From Alisma plantago-aquatica (taxonomy: Eukaryota > Streptophyta > Magnoliopsida > Alismatales > Alismataceae): DNA of 64,000 nucleotides. A program made the position numbers and the translations under genes. Under the pieces are notes generated by a model. It made no database searches. It saw only the letters and a list, made by a program, of their open reading frames with translations, and was not told where the DNA came from. Below are positions 37,087-52,419 of the stretch, one piece after another; positions within the stretch are counted from its first letter, which is position 1, and the number at the start of each line of letters is the position of its first letter. The stretch is from positions 110,905,267 to 110,969,266 of the forward strand of contig OY856411.1 of NCBI GenBank assembly GCA_963693085.1, read 5' to 3'.

Positions 37087-38621
37087 TATTGAATCTTAGA
37101 TGAGCTCTAGAGGGGTGGTTAATAGATCTAAATGCACTTAAATAAAATTCATTAGACCTTCAAGATATTTCTAAGATAATACGGCAAGTATGAACTTTTA
37201 GTGCAACTAAAAATACATAGCAAGGGAGAGAGATTGAACAAGCACAAGAACACAATCTATGTAGAGTGGTTCCATACTCTAAACTAGAAATAAGTTAGTC
37301 CACTACCTAGAGAGGTCAAACTCTAGGATTTTCAACCATTGCATACTTATATTCCATTATAAGACATACAATATATGACCTTACTTTTCTGGGCCAAGGA
37401 TGCCCAACCTTCTCTTTAAGGATAAGGGAGACAACAACCTACCAAAGGACTTACCTATCCAAGATCGAGTCTTCAACCTCACCAAGGGCTTACCACTTTT
37501 GCAAGGAGTCTTATTCCTTTACCAAGGTCTTACCCACTTTTGCAACACATCTTCCACATTGAAGGAATTACTCACTCTTCTCGTATCTTCCTTCTTTGAC
37601 TTCACCTTTGTCAAGGAGAAGCTTTCACTAAGGGAATCCTTCCCTTCTTATTCTTAATGTATCTTATACAAGAGATAGAATATTCATCTTCATGGTTGAA
37701 AGGGAGATTGGGAGGTGGAGGAAGTGAGAGCCTCACAAGATATACATGTAGGACTAGATCTATTACAACACTCACTCTAATGGATGTAGAAAGTGATGAA
37801 GCTTGAGAGAGAGAGGAGGCTCTTAGAGGCACTCAACTATAATATAGGGACCTTCATACTTCTTGTCTAACCATGAGATGAAACCCAAGGGGTCCTATTT
37901 ATAGTTGAGGATGCCTCCTACTTAATAGAAACACTTAAGGATGAATACTAACCAATTGGGGTGTTGCCATGGATATTTTTTTGAGTTTTGCAACACTCCA
38001 ATAGCTAGAAACACTTTTTCTACACTTTCCATATAGTGCGACTGTCGAGTTTATTTTTGGGAAGCTCAACTGATTGCACCTATGTGACAAAGCAAATTTG
38101 AAGCGTCGGTCAAGTTTATCCTAGATGAAACTCAACCGATCACTTAAATTTAGTTTTGCTAGTGCAGGGTGTTGGTCGAGTTCTGTGTATGGAAACTCGA
38201 CCGAAACCTGAACATTTTCAAAATGCATCAAGGGTGTCAATCGAGTTTTGTCACATGATAACTCGACTGATAAACACTATGTGGTGTATTTTATAAAAGG
38301 TCATTAAAGTTCTTAAATATTTGATGCAAGTGCTCATAATTTTTTTGAAGCTTAATTGCTAGTAATACAATCATTACAAGTGATTTACAACATGATTCTA
38401 ATGGATCTACATCATATTCCACAAAAATGCACTTGCATTGGTTTTGACTTATCTTTTATCCAAGTTAGGATGGAAAAGTTTGGGCATTTGGAGTGTGTCT
38501 ATACCTAATTAAAAGCACTCAAGTAGAAGTATTAAACACAAATAAGTGGAATGATTAGTCATCATCTAATCATGGGCTTAGTCAATTTGGACCTTGAGTT
38601 GAAATTGAACTTGAGTCAAAA
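37087..38621 (-). mobile_element. Solo LTR, Ty1/copia type, unit 2
   Basis: Copy of 26818-28352, same length. Its target duplication is partly mutated on the left (AATTC) and the terminal CAACA is CAAAA, changes private to this unit. Confidence 0.78.
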
Positions 38622-40449
38622 ATTCCAACTATTATGTTTGATTCAGTATGAGATTATGAATAAATATAATAATGTACTAAGAATGAATGACTCGATGCAT
38701 GTAATTTAGGGTTGAGGACCTAAACATGAGATCATGTATATGCTAAGAGCATCCATTCTTGTCTAGGTCCATAGTCAAATATTATTGTGGAAATTGGGAC
38801 AACACTAATACTTTAAGGCTAGTATGTGTGTTGATTGATGATTACATCACATTAGTCATGATATTGGATATCAAGCAAAACATGTAGGTACTTGTTATGA
38901 ACAAGTATATTGGATAGACCAAAATTGAGTATGATACATAGAAGTCATAAATGCAGTCAAAATCATATCTCATGTGACAATGGTGATTGTCCTTAGATGT
39001 GAAGTTTCTATAATGATCACATGTTGTTCAGTGTGCTTTATCATTGTCCTTAGATGTGAAGTTTCTATAATGATCACATGTTGTTCAGTGTGCTTTATCA
39101 CTAATCAAAGTGACCTTGAATAACGGTTGTCATACAGGTTGTGCTCGGGCAAATTGTGACACATGTGGACTATTGTGACTGATCCAGAGGGATTTCCCCC
39201 TCCAATTGGAGTGATATCCTAGCCACTAGATGAGTGAGATAATGCACATGATTTATCTACCAAAATTGGGGCTTATTTAGTCATGTTTTCTTTATTATTT
39301 CTGAAATATTCACATATTTTATGTCCATGTTGCCTAAGTTGCCCAAGATAGCTCTTGGGCATCAATTTTGTCTAGCTTTCATGCATTTGACACGAAATTG
39401 CTTTATTTTAGTATCAACCTAAAATATTGTTGCTCTAATGAAGATTTGCCCAGGCATGGACAATAGAAAATCAATACCATTGACTTATTTCGTTGTCACC
39501 GACATGAGAAGGAGTAGAATTAATAAAGAAAAAGAAGAATTAAGAAGAGGAAAAGGATAATCACTAAAAGAATTCTTAGTAGCACTGACTCCAGTCGCTT
39601 ACACCAAGATAATAAGTCCTATAGGTAATATATGAAAGAAGTTGGTGGCACCAACACCTAAGTCAGTGGCACAAAAAATTATATGACATCCAAGATTAAA
39701 ACAAGGCACATCTAATGGTTCTTGGACAAGTGGTTCCATGATTCTTCCTATATAAACCCAAAAGGACATCCACTGAAAGAAGCTCGATCAGTTGGCACCT
39801 CATTTAGGTCAGATATCACGTGGAAGCCAAACATCGTCTATTGGTGAAGGAACTAGAGCCCAAGGAGAAGGACATGAAGAGACATGAAGCAAGGCACATC
39901 TTGAGAAGTAGTCAAAAACCACAAAACTGTCAATCTACAACATCCTTCTTTGCACCATGTTACATGATTTTCCATGCCTTTCTCTTCTTCCCTCCCTTCC
40001 TCTTATTCCGTGTTGAGCATGAGGGCCTAAACCCCCATTCTTTGGGACTCGATAGTAGCCTGGTGTTGACCCTATGCATGTTTATGTCTAATCCAATATA
40101 GTTTATGTTTTGCTTTGAATTTTGGTAATGAAAAAGGATTTATTGCCTTATTTATACTTGATCACCATGAAGACGTGTTAGGTGTTAATTGTTGCAAAAG
40201 TGGAGTTAGAAGTTAAAATAGTTGTTATCGTGATAGTCAATAATTTGCAAAAGTAGGCTAATCAATATGAAGTATTTTCCTAGATATAAATATTATCATT
40301 TCGTCACTTACATTGATGTTGTGAAAGCGAATTAATAACTAGGCTGAACAAATGTGCTATGTTGCAAAATCGGGTAGTACATGCTACAAACACTCAATCC
40401 AATGAAGTAAAATAGGATGTATTAATCTAATAAAATGCATGTATAGGTT

Positions 40450-42149
40450 GACACTGTGGTGAATTAGTATCCTAAAAAATTCATCCATCTGATATTGGAT
40501 TCACTTTCTTTTCTGCACTTCTTAATTTTTAATTACCCAATTAGCTCTTTTCTTAGGCCTATGATGTTTCAGTTAGTAGCGGTATCTGGCTGTCCCAATT
40601 TCCTAACTTTGACATTCAGGGTTCTTTGATCCCATTTACTAGTCTGATACATACACTTATGTTTAACACATTGATACACGCAAACTACACGCTAAACACA
40701 AATATATGTATCAATGCAATATTGGCCTTAAGAGGCCCGAATATCGAACACATGGAAACATTCTCCAGAAAATACTACTAGTTGTAATGTGATCAGCTAA
40801 GCTGATGAAAACTTTAAGTGAATGTTGAATTATCTAAGATGTAGAAAATAAATCTAAAATTACTGGTTTTGATCTCAGTTGGAGCGAATTCCTTAGGATT
40901 ATAGTTTCACTATGGTTAACATTGCAATTAACATCATAACATTTATAAACATCTCTCCTAACCCTGGATTGAGAGACCTGTAGCAAGAATTACTTGCTCT
41001 CACAGTGTAATTCACTACCTAATCTAATACCAATCCCACTCTTGTAATGATTGTGTTATTAGTTAGGTGCTTTATCAAAAACTCTAGGTAATCCCTTCAC
41101 ATTTGTAAGCCTCCTTTCTCGAAGGGTGATATAAAACATGTACTTCCATGAATTTCCAACATTTAATCCCTTTTTCAAAGCAATTAAAGATCTAATTAAC
41201 TATCAATAGTAATCAAATATGGATAGTCTATGGTGTTTTCATAGAAATAAGTCCAGAAATTAAGAAAAATAGATCTATTAATGCATAAAAGTTAATTACA
41301 ATGCATAACGGGGCTACTCCTGGGTCCTAAGGAATAAGGGGATTAGCCCTGCATGGTTTTCATTGTCAATCATATAGGAGCGAAGAAGAAAATTGTGGGA
41401 AACATTAGTAAAACTAAAGAACCCCTGAAGAAGATGGTTTGGATGACTCCCCCATGTGCATGTGTTGATTTGCTAACCTCCAACTGCAAATCCGTCCATT
41501 GGAGGTGTTCGAATCTTCCGGAATGTGGCTTTCTTCTCCGCTTTCTCCTCTCCTTGTTCTTAGATTCCATCCAAAGGAACAGAATGAGATACCTAGATCT
41601 ATCTGAAATCCCCCTAAGTTATAGAAGTGACTTAGGGCATCATTAATTTCCAACTGTCGAATTAAACATGATTTTCATATCTTCCTGATCCCACCGTGTC
41701 AGTACTGCCGACTGAGTGTTGTTACTAATGACGCCTTCAATAGTTGTGATCGCATGTGCATCAGTCAGTACTACCGAGCTGATGTCGGTACTACCAAGAT
41801 TTCTCATGAAATTCTGATTCATCCATGTAAGGTTGTCGATAGTATCAACTTCTTTGGTCAGTACTATCAAGTTTTCCCAATTCCTCTATTCAGAGCAAGT
41901 GTCGGTACCACAGAAAACAAAGTCAATAGTACCGAGCCGTGTAGATTCTTGTAGAACCTAAAAATCCGCAAAAATGAACATAAGCTCTCGGATAATATTA
42001 AATCATTTAGGAACATTAGAATTACATTTATTTGATGAATTAAGTATCATAGGCTAGTGATAATAAATCATACATAATTATATAAAAATGAACAATATGT
42101 GCACAAAAATCACTAATAAATAGCTTATGAAAATGACTATGGTGCATCA
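40450..42149 (-). repeat. 3' LTR of the second Tat/Athila-like element, unit 2
   Basis: Copy of 30180-31879; the LTR start is at 42149 and the left boundary is equally uncertain. Confidence 0.6.
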
Positions 42150-43790
42150 AACTCCCCTAAGCTTAAATGTTTCTCTTCCTCCAGCAAAACACCCTCAAAT
42201 CTATTTAAGACAAGTCAGCAAAAGGACATAAAATATGAATTTCATTTCTCAACTATCCCCACCTGGCGGTCCAAAATCGGCCTTCACTGACCACTGAACA
42301 ATCAACTACTCTCAAGCAACCAAAAATATCCATGAAAGATGTCCACCCTTATATTAGTGAACACTATCAAGAGAGCAGTTAATATCATAGTCAATCATGC
42401 ATTCACTTGGTGCATCATGTTATTCCCTATTCTACATTGCTCTTTTCCTAACAACCAACTAATTGGAAGCAATTTTCTTATAAGAATGAATGAGGAGAAT
42501 AATCATTTAAGTGGTCTATCAGCAAGAGCAATGGATGAAATGAATTATGTGGCTAATGAAGAATCACAAATAATATCTGAATTATTTATGCAAAACTAAA
42601 ACATGATCAACCTATATGGTGAAGATAATGAGAAATGCATGAATCCTAATGCCTGATATCATGGGAAAAATGATGCATGTATTGAAATCTCATCAAATAG
42701 ATGAGAATAAAGTAAAGAAGAGAATAAATCATGTGAATGTTTCCATCTCTTTAGGAAGAGTTTAGGGCTTCCTTTATCCCTCTATATTCCAAACACTAAG
42801 CAAACATTTTTCTCTCTCTTTTTTCATTGGCCCACTATTTTAGCATGATGGAAAGTTATGCTTGGGCTTTGCTAACATATTTCATTCATTTTTTTCATTT
42901 CATCTCTTTTTGGCGGGTATGAATGTGTAGCCATGCATTCTTATTTAAGAGGAAAACAATGTAACAAGATGATGTAAAGATGAATGATGAAATATGCATC
43001 CACTCTACATGTAATTGTTATGCAACTAAAATGATATGCAAAAAAATTGTTGATGTACATATTTTTTTATAACTAATGTAATAAAAAAGAACTAACTATC
43101 ATGTCACCTATTATGTCATGCAATGCAAACAAGAGGAAATAATTCAGTTACTTGATCATCTAAAGGCGGTGAATCAAAATGAGTGGAAAATGGATGGAAT
43201 CACATAATTAAGAGACAATGCCTTTCATGAACTATGATTTGTCCCTCTATAATGACTTGTCTACAGGGTAACTGTAGGATTTCTTTCTTAAACTTCAATT
43301 TAAGATCATGTTAATTATTTGATCAATTTAGGCTCAAACCTCATATTCGTCCACATTTCATGAATAATTAATATGCCCATTCATATTAATTGTCCTTAAG
43401 CTAACTAACCCATACACTTCCTCTAGGTGGTGTAACTCAAGAACGTTGCAACTAAGCCCAAAAAAATTTCATTTTAATTTCCATTACAAGCACATGAAAG
43501 AACATGACAATGACAGGAATCATTAATCGAGCTCCACTATTATACTAGATAAATTGTGGATCCTACAACTTCAAAAAATAAATTTACTAACAAAAATAAA
43601 AGATATAAAGATAAAGTCATTCCAACAACCCCTTAAGCTTGAACTTGAATATGTCCTCAATCAAAATGCAGACCTAGAGGTGGAATGAGGGTAGCAATTG
43701 CTCTGAAGGGTGGTGGTGGTGGATGATTGGTGGTTCATTAGATCAAGTTATGCTAGCATATATCCCTCTTGTTGATTCCAAGATATGACA

Positions 43791-45075
43791 TTTTCTTTAC
43801 AAATGGTAGAATTATTTTTGCAAGAGCTACTATGCAAAAATGTTTGAAAGTAGTTGATATAATCAACCAATATGAATAGACATCTAGACAGAAAATTTAT
43901 CTAATTAAGACAGAGGTAGTCTTTAGCAAAGGAATGTCCCATCATAGGTGAGAATATTTGAAAGAATTTCTCAAAGTGAGAGCAGTGGACATGCTTGCAA
44001 AATATTTGGATTACCTACGACTATTGGAAGAATAAAGAAACATGTATTTGGGCTTATTAAAAAAAGGATATGATGCAAGTTGCAAGGATAGAATTAGAAG
44101 GTGCTTTCTAATCCTGGGAAAGAAGTTCTTATCAAATCTATAGCTCAGGCGATACCCACATATGTTATGAGTCATTTTCAAATGCCATCAACTCTACTTG
44201 ATGAGATTCATAGTTGCATAGCTAGATTTTAGTGGGGAGAAAAGGGGGCATATAGGAAAATTGTGTGGGTAAGTTGGGACAATCTTTGTAAACCAAAATA
44301 ATAAGGAGGCAGAAAGTTTTGGGATGTGCACATTTTCAATCAAGCACTCTTAGCCAAGAAGATATGGAGATTACATACTAGACTAGACACCCTAGTGTTC
44401 AAAATTCTAGAAACTTAACACTTTCCACATGCTTCAATGTTGAAGGCATCATGAGGATTCCGTCCTAGTTTTACTTGGAGGAGTATATGTAATGCAAAGG
44501 CTCTGTTTCTAGAAGGTATCAAGTGGAGAGTTGGGAATAATGATACTATCAAAATTTGGGAGGATAGATGGTTGGATATTACCCCATCCAACATGTCACA
44601 ATTTATAATTGCTGAAATGATCATTTGGTATACATTGAATAACTTATTTATAAGGATGCATTAGAATGGAGGAGGGAGGAGATAACCTGAGTTTTATCAT
44701 GCTTATTGCAAATGAAATCTCAATGATCCCACTAGGTTTTATTTTACCAAAGGATCATGTGTTGTGGTGGCCTGGTCCAAACAAATCTTTCATAGTTAAA
44801 TCAACTTACTGGAGAGGTTTCCCCAATGCAGCCGATTTTTAGATACTTCTGAGGGGAGAGCTAGTAGAAAATATTGAGAAAGATGTTTAATAGTTTTTCT
44901 ATTAGGCTTGTTAATAGAACCGTTAATAAAGTGACACATGTAATAGCCAGACATGTACATAGTAGTAGCACATGCATTTATTTTGTCATTGATTTCCCTT
45001 CTTATGTTGTTGATGCAACTTTGACTGATTTGGCTAGTTAAGTAATGGAGAAAGTGTTTTTTCAAAGAAAAAAAC
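43791..45075 (+). mobile_element. L1 3' fragment, unit 3
   Basis: Copy of 23249-24533 with its own private substitutions (for example C to T near 45005). Same truncated start as unit 2. Confidence 0.85.
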
Positions 45076-46203
45076 ACATGAATATGAGATCAATTGTACA
45101 ATGATTAAACAATATGGTTTATGAAAATAATGATGATTATTTGTGCATTGAAAACCTATAAGCTTATATATTGATCATCTTCGAGCAATGCCACTCTCAA
45201 GTTTGATTGCAAATGTCAACAAGAAGACAAATCTAATAAGTCAACCATTCTAAACATCCTCCATTGATCAGACCCAACTTGGCCCTTTCCAGCCACAAAC
45301 TAGATAGGTACTTTACAATGATCAATCATGCTCCCAATAGAAATGTTGAAAATAAGATCAATATAAATAGAAATAGATTAGATTAGAAGTGCATCATGTC
45401 CAATAGGACCCACACTTTATGTATCATATGACCTCCCTATCTACGTTACTCAGGAAAAATGATCAAATCTAAATTGATGCAATCCCAAATATGAATAGAA
45501 GGTAAAATTATGGTGGTAGCCTACCACATAGAGCAACGGGTCGACGAAATAGGTGGAATAAGAATTAAAAAAATCATCCATATCATTTATGATATGAAAA
45601 AAAATAGATGCACTTATATATTGAATATTAGGACATGTCCCCGAATGCCAATTGAAATGAGGGCAGAATGATGCAAGCATGGATGTCTTGTGCTAATGAT
45701 GAGATTTTAGGTAGAATGCTCTTTCAAAACTAGATTTCACATTTTCCATTTAGTGGTTTAGATAAAGATATTTAAACCTCAATAAATCCTTTTCCCCCTT
45801 TTTACTCATTTGCCCTTCAATTTTCTCTTTTTTCATATCATTTTTTATTTATTTATTTTTTCAAATAACTTGTCTTAGCAAGAAGAATAGGTAATGATAT
45901 GGACTTTACAAAATGGGAGGTGAAGTAAATATTATATTTCCTCTCTATTAGTGAAGCAAATATCATAGTTGTGAAAACAAATTATGAATGTTCCAATGCA
46001 CGTATAATCTACATGAAATTTGTTATGAAATTATCATATGCAAAATATTATGCAACACAAATCAAGAAAATATTTTTTCTAATGTTAATATAGAAATAAC
46101 ATATGAATGCCATTATGATATGTAATGCAATCAAAAGAAAATAACTTAGGTCGCAATGTTCTTTTTATGGTGGTGGTGAACGTGATGAGGTTGGAGAGAT
46201 CAT

Positions 46204-46443
46204 ATGGCTAAGAGACATGGTCTTCCCATCCATGATATGTACCTCACGGGAAAACTTGTGAAACAAGGTAACCTTGAAGCCTACTTTAAAAAGTTTCTTG
46301 AAATATCACACTACCACTTGGTTGGTTTGGACTCAAACATCATCGTCACTCCACAAACAATATTGTTTCTTAGACATTTTACTCATTATATAAGTTTGCA
46401 AGCTGATTGGTTCAACTCAATTCTAAAATTCATGAAATCTTAG
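46204..46443 (+). other. 79-residue open frame, unit 3
   Basis: Copy of the frame at 25664-25903, with Leu in place of Val at residue 57. Same uncertainty. Confidence 0.25.
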
Positions 46444-47357
46444 ATAAATAAATTAAGCTTACAAAAAAATAGCACATTTTGAAATATAGTTATGATAACA
46501 GGTCATCAAAGAAATTAACCTGACTTTTTTTCTTCTTTCAATTTTAGTATGTTTCAGGGTTTACAACCATGTATACATAGATAGAAGTGTTCCATAAGAA
46601 CATTGGGCAAAAAGACTAATTCATAAATGAAAACAATATGATAATGATGTAGAGATAAATAGAAGAATCATGTTTCATTCCTCCCCTCAGCCTAAAATTA
46701 ACATTGTATGCAATGCAAAAAGCAAATAAAGAAAGAATAAAGTAGGGTATCAAAGTTGCTGCGACCCATATCTTGATTTACCGGTAGCCTTAGAGTTAAG
46801 TATAACCCTAGTGTTAATTGCAACTTCATTAATACCTTCCATTATTCTATAGTTGAATTATGTTTCAATTTAGCCTAATCTTGTTCTTTGATAGGTCAAA
46901 AATATGTGTTGTGGATACAATGAGATTTGAGATTTAGTAGGTATAAAATATAACCTAAACATGTATGTGGGAGGAGCATTAATGATACTTGAGAAAAAAA
47001 GAAATTAAGAAAAATTTATTAGCTTTTTCAATAGAACTGTAGAGAATTTAATTATGAATCCAATGATGAAACTGGAGTTTAAATGTGAGAGTTATGGAAT
47101 TTTTAGTAACATGTGCAAAACTAGCATTGATTTGTATGTTCATAGGTCCATGCATATTGATGACACAAAATGACAATGCATAATGGTTACATATATCGTT
47201 GACTAGATCGATATCCGGTAAACTGATGGATTTACAAATCAATGACCGCATAGATCGATGGCCATGCAAATCGATGACACATATCTATGGACATTTTGTA
47301 ATTGATTTGATGTAAGGACATATTTTAATCAATTTGATTATAAATTAAGACAATTCC

Positions 47358-48892
47358 TATTGAATCTTAGATGAGCTCTAGAGGGGTGGTTAATAGATCT
47401 AAATGCACTTAAATAAAATTCATTAGACCTTCAAGATATTTCTAAGATAATACGACAAGTATGAACTTTTAGTGCAACTAAAAATACATAGCAAGGGAGA
47501 GAGATTGAACAAGCACAAGAACACAATCTATGTAGAGTGGTTCCATACTCTAAACTAGAAATAAGTTAGTCCACTACCTAGAGAGGTCAAACTCTAGGAT
47601 TTTCAACCATTGCATACTTATATTCCATTATAAGACATACAATATATGACCTTACTTTTCTGGGCCAAGGATGCCCAACCTTCTCTTTAAGGAGAAGGGA
47701 GACAACAACCTACCAAAGGACTTACCTATCCAAGATCGAGTCTTCAACCTCACCAAGGGCTTACCACTTTTGCAAGGAGTCTTATTCCTTTACCAAGGTC
47801 TTACCCACTCTTGCAACACATCTTCCACATTGAAGGAATTACTCACTCTTCTTGTATCTTCCTTCTTTGACTTCACCTTTGTCAAGGAGAAGCTTTCACT
47901 AAGGGAATCCTTCCCTTCTTATTCTTAATGTATCTTATACAAGAGATAGAATCTTCATCTTCATGGTTGAAAGGGAGATTGGGAGGTGGAGGAAGTGAGA
48001 GCCTCACAAGATATACATGTAGGACTAGATCTATTACAACACTCACTCTAATGGATGTAGAAAGTGATGAAGCTTGAGAGAGAGAGGAGGCTCTTAGAGG
48101 CACTCAACTATAATATAGGGACCTTCATACTTCTTGTCTAACCATGAGATGAAACCCAAGGGGTCCTATTTATAGTTGAGGATGCCTCCTACTTAATAGA
48201 AACACTTAAGGATGAATACTAACCATTTGGGGTGTTGCCATGGATACTTTTTTGAGTTTTGCAACACTCCAATAGCTAGAAACACTTTTTCTACACTTTC
48301 CATATAGTGCGACTGTCGAGTTTATTTTTGGGAAGCTCAACTGATTGCACCTATGTGACAAAGCAAATTTGAAGCGTCGGTCAAGTTTATCCTAGATGAA
48401 ACTCAACCGATCACTTAAATTTAGTTTTGCTAGTGCAGGGTGTTGGTCGAGTTCTGTGTATGGAAACTCGACCGAAACCTGAACATTTTCAAAATGCATC
48501 AAGGGTGTCAATCGAGTTTTGTCACATGATAACTCGACTGATAAACATTATGTGGTGTATTTTATAAAAGGTCATTAAAGTTCTTAAATATTTGATGTAA
48601 GTGCTCATAATTTTTTTGAAGCTTAATTGCTAGTAATACAATCATTACAAGTGATTTACAACATGATTCTAATGGATCTACATCATATTCCACAAAAATG
48701 CACTTGCATTGGTTTTGACTTATCTTTTATCCAAGTTAGGATGGAAAAGTTTGGGCATTTGGAGTGTGTCTATACCTAATTAAAAGCACTCAAGTAGAAG
48801 TATTAAACACAAATAAGTGGAATGATTAGTCATCATCTAATCATGGGCTTAGTCAATTTGGACCTTGAGTTGAAATTGAACTTGAGTCAACA
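47358..48892 (-). mobile_element. Solo LTR, Ty1/copia type, unit 3
   Basis: Copy of 26818-28352, with the ATTCC duplication intact on both sides. Confidence 0.78.
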
Positions 48893-50718
48893 ATTCCAAC
48901 TATTATGTTTGATTCAGTATGAGATTATGAATAAATATAATAATGTACTAAGAATGAATGACTCGATGCATGTAATTTAGGGTCGAGGACCTAAACATGA
49001 GATCATGTATATGCTAAGAGCATCCATTCTTGTCTAGGTCCATAGTCAAATATTATTGTGGAAATTGGGACAACACTAATACTTTAAGGCTAGTATGTGT
49101 GTTGATTGATGATTACATCACATTATTCATGATATTGGATATCAAGCAAAACATGTAGGTACTTGTTATGAACAAGTATATTGGATAGACCAAAATTGAG
49201 TATGATACATAGAAGTCATAAATGCAGTCAAAATCATATCTCATGTGACAATGGTGATTGTCCTTAGATGTGAAGTTTCTATAATGATCACATGTTGTTC
49301 AGTGTGCTTTATCATTGTCCTTAGATGTGAAGTTTCTATAATGATCACATGTTGTTCAGTGTGCTTTATCACTAATCAAAGTGACCTTGAATAACGGTTG
49401 TCATATAGGTTGTGCTCGGGCAAACTGTGACACATGTGGACTATTGTGACTGATCCAGAGGGATTTCCCCCTCCAATTGGAGTGATATCCTAGCCACTAG
49501 ATGAGTGAGATAATGCACATGATTTATCTACCAAAATTGGGGCTTATTTAGTCATGTTTTCTTTATTATTTCTGAAATATTCACATATTTTATGTCCATG
49601 TTGCCTAAGTTGCCCAAGATAGCTCTTGGGCATCAATTTTGTCTAGCTTTCATGCATTTGACACGAAATTGCTTTATTTTAGTATCAACCTAAAATATTG
49701 TTGCTCTAATGAAGATTTGCCCAGGCATGGACAATAGAAAATCAATACCATTGACTTATTTCGTTGTCACCGACATGAGAAGGAGTAGAATTAATAAAGA
49801 AAAAGAAGAATTAAGAAGAGGAAAAGGATAATCACTAAAAGAATTCTTAGTAGCACTGACTCCAGTCGCTTACACCAAGATAATAAGTCCTATAGGTAAT
49901 ATATGAAAGAAGTTGGTGGCACCAACACCTAAGTCAGTGGCACAAAAAATTATATGACATCCAAGATTAAAACAAGGCACATCTAATGGTTCTTGGACAA
50001 GTGGTTCCATGATTCTTCCTATATAAACCCAAAAGGACATCCACTGAAAGAAGCTCGATCAGCTGGCACCTCATTTAGGTCAGATATCACGTGGAAGCCA
50101 AACATCGTCTATTGGTGAAGGAACTAGAGCCCAAGGAGAAGGACATGAAGAGACATGAAGCAAGGCACATCTTGAGAAGTAGTCAAAAACCACAAAACTG
50201 TCAATCTACAACATCCTTCTTTGCACCATGTTACATGATTTTCCATGCCTTTCTCTTCTTCCCTCCCTTCCTCTTATTCCGTGTTGAGCATGAGGGCCTA
50301 AACCCCCATTCTTTGGGACTCAATAGTAGCCTGGTGTTGACCCTATGCATGTTTATGTCTAATCCAATATAGTTTATGTTTTGCTTTGAATTTTGGTAAT
50401 GAAAAAAGATTTATTGCCTTATTTATACTTGATCACCATGAAGACGTGTTAGGTGTTAATTGTTGCAAAAGTGGAGTTAGAAGTTAAAATAGTTGTTATC
50501 GTGATAGTCAATAATTTGCAAAAGTAGGCTAATCAATATGAAGTATTTTCCTAGATATAAATATTATCATTTCGTCACTTACATTGATGTTGTGAAAGCG
50601 AATTAATAACTAGGCTGAACAATGTGCTATGTTGCAAAATCGGGTAGTACATGCTACAAACACTCAATCCAATGAAGTAAAATAGGATGTATTAATCTAA
50701 TAAAATGCATGTATAGGT

Positions 50719-52419
50719 TGACACTGTGGTGAATTAGTATCCTAAAAAATTCATCCATATGATATTGGATTCACTTTCTTTTCTGCACTTCTTAATTTTT
50801 AATTACCCAATTAGCTCTTTTCTTAGGCCTATGATGTTTCAGTTAGTAGCGGTATCTGGTTGTCCCAATTTCCTAACTTTGACATTCAGGGTTCTTTGAT
50901 CCCATTTACTAGTCTGATACATACACTTATGTTTAGCACGTTGATACACGCAAACTACACGCTAAACACAAATATATGTATCAATGCAATATTGGCCTTA
51001 AGAGGCCCGAATATCGAACACATGGAAACATTCTCCAGAAACTACTACTAGTTGTAATGTGATCAGCTAAGCTGATGAAAACTTTAAGTGAATGTTGAAT
51101 TATCTAAGATGTAGAAAATAAATCTAAAATTACTGGTTTTGATCTCAGTTGGAGCGAATTCCTTAGGATTATAGTTTCACTATGGTTAACATTGCAATTA
51201 ACATCATAACATTAATAAACATCTCTCCTAACCCTGGATTGAGAGACCTGTAGCAAGAATTACTTGCTCTCACAGTGTAATTCACTACCTAATCTAATAC
51301 CAATCCCACTCTTGTAATGATTGTGTTATTAGTTAGGTGCTTTATCAAAAACTCTAGGTAATCCCTTCACATTTGTAAGCCTCCTTTCTCAAAGGGTGAT
51401 ATAAAACATGTACTTCCATGAATTTCCAACATTTAATCCCTTTTTCAAAGCAATTAAAGATCTAATTAACTATCAATAGTAATCAAATATGGATAGTCTA
51501 TGGTGTTTTCATAGAAATAAGTCCAGAAATTAAGAAAAATAGATCTATTAATGCATAAAAGTTAATTACAATGCATAACGGGGCTACTCCTGGGTCCTAA
51601 GGAATAAGGGGATTAGCCCTGCATGGTTTTCATTGTCAATCATATAGGAGCGAAGAAGAAAATTGTGGGAAACATTAGTAAAACTAAAGAACCCCTGAAG
51701 AAGATGGTTTGGATGACTCCCCCATGTGCATGTGTTGATTTGCTAACCTCCAACTGCAAATCCGTCCATTGGAGGTGTTCGAATCTTCCGGAATGTGGCT
51801 TTCTTCTCCGCTTTCTCCTCTCCTTGTTCTCAAATTCCATCCAAAGGAACAGAATGAGATACCTAGATCTATCTGAAATCCCCCTAAGTTATAGAAGTGA
51901 CTTAGGGCATCATTAATTTCCAACTGTCGAATTAAACATGATTTTCATATCTTCCTGATCCCACCGTGTCAGTACTGCCGACTGAGTGTTGTTACTAATG
52001 ACGCCTTCAATAGTTGTGATCGCATGTGCATCAGTCAGTACTACCGAGCTGATGTCGGTACTACCAAGATTTCTCATGAAATTCAGATTCATCCATGTAA
52101 GGTTGTCGATAGTATCAACTTCTTTGGTCAGTACTATCAAGTTTTCCCAATTCCTCTATTCAGAGCAAGTGCCGGTACCACAGAAAACAAAGTCAATAGT
52201 ACCGAGCCGTGTAGATTCTTGTAGAACCTAAAAATCCGCAAAAATGAACATAAGCTCTCGGATAATATTAAATCATTTAGGAACATTAGAATTACATTTA
52301 TTTGATGAATTAAGTATCATAGGCTAGTGATAATAAATCATACATAATTATATAAAAATGAACAATATGTGCACAAAAATCACTAATAAATAGCTTATGA
52401 AAATGACTCTGGTGCATCA
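50719..52419 (-). repeat. 3' LTR of the second Tat/Athila-like element, unit 3
   Basis: Copy of 30180-31879; the LTR start is at 52419. One word in the cluster differs (GTGCCGGTACC instead of GTGTCGGTACC). Confidence 0.6.

Larger units (their letters stand above)
33520..43790 (+). repeat. Tandem segment, unit 2 (10,271 bp)
   Basis: Second copy, colinear with unit 1 apart from single-base indels. The junction with unit 1 reads GACA-TTTTCT-TTACAA, which combines the right-edge flank and the left-edge interior. Private changes include GATGAAGCTTG-type substitutions and a damaged target duplication at its solo LTR (37082-37086). Confidence 0.97.
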
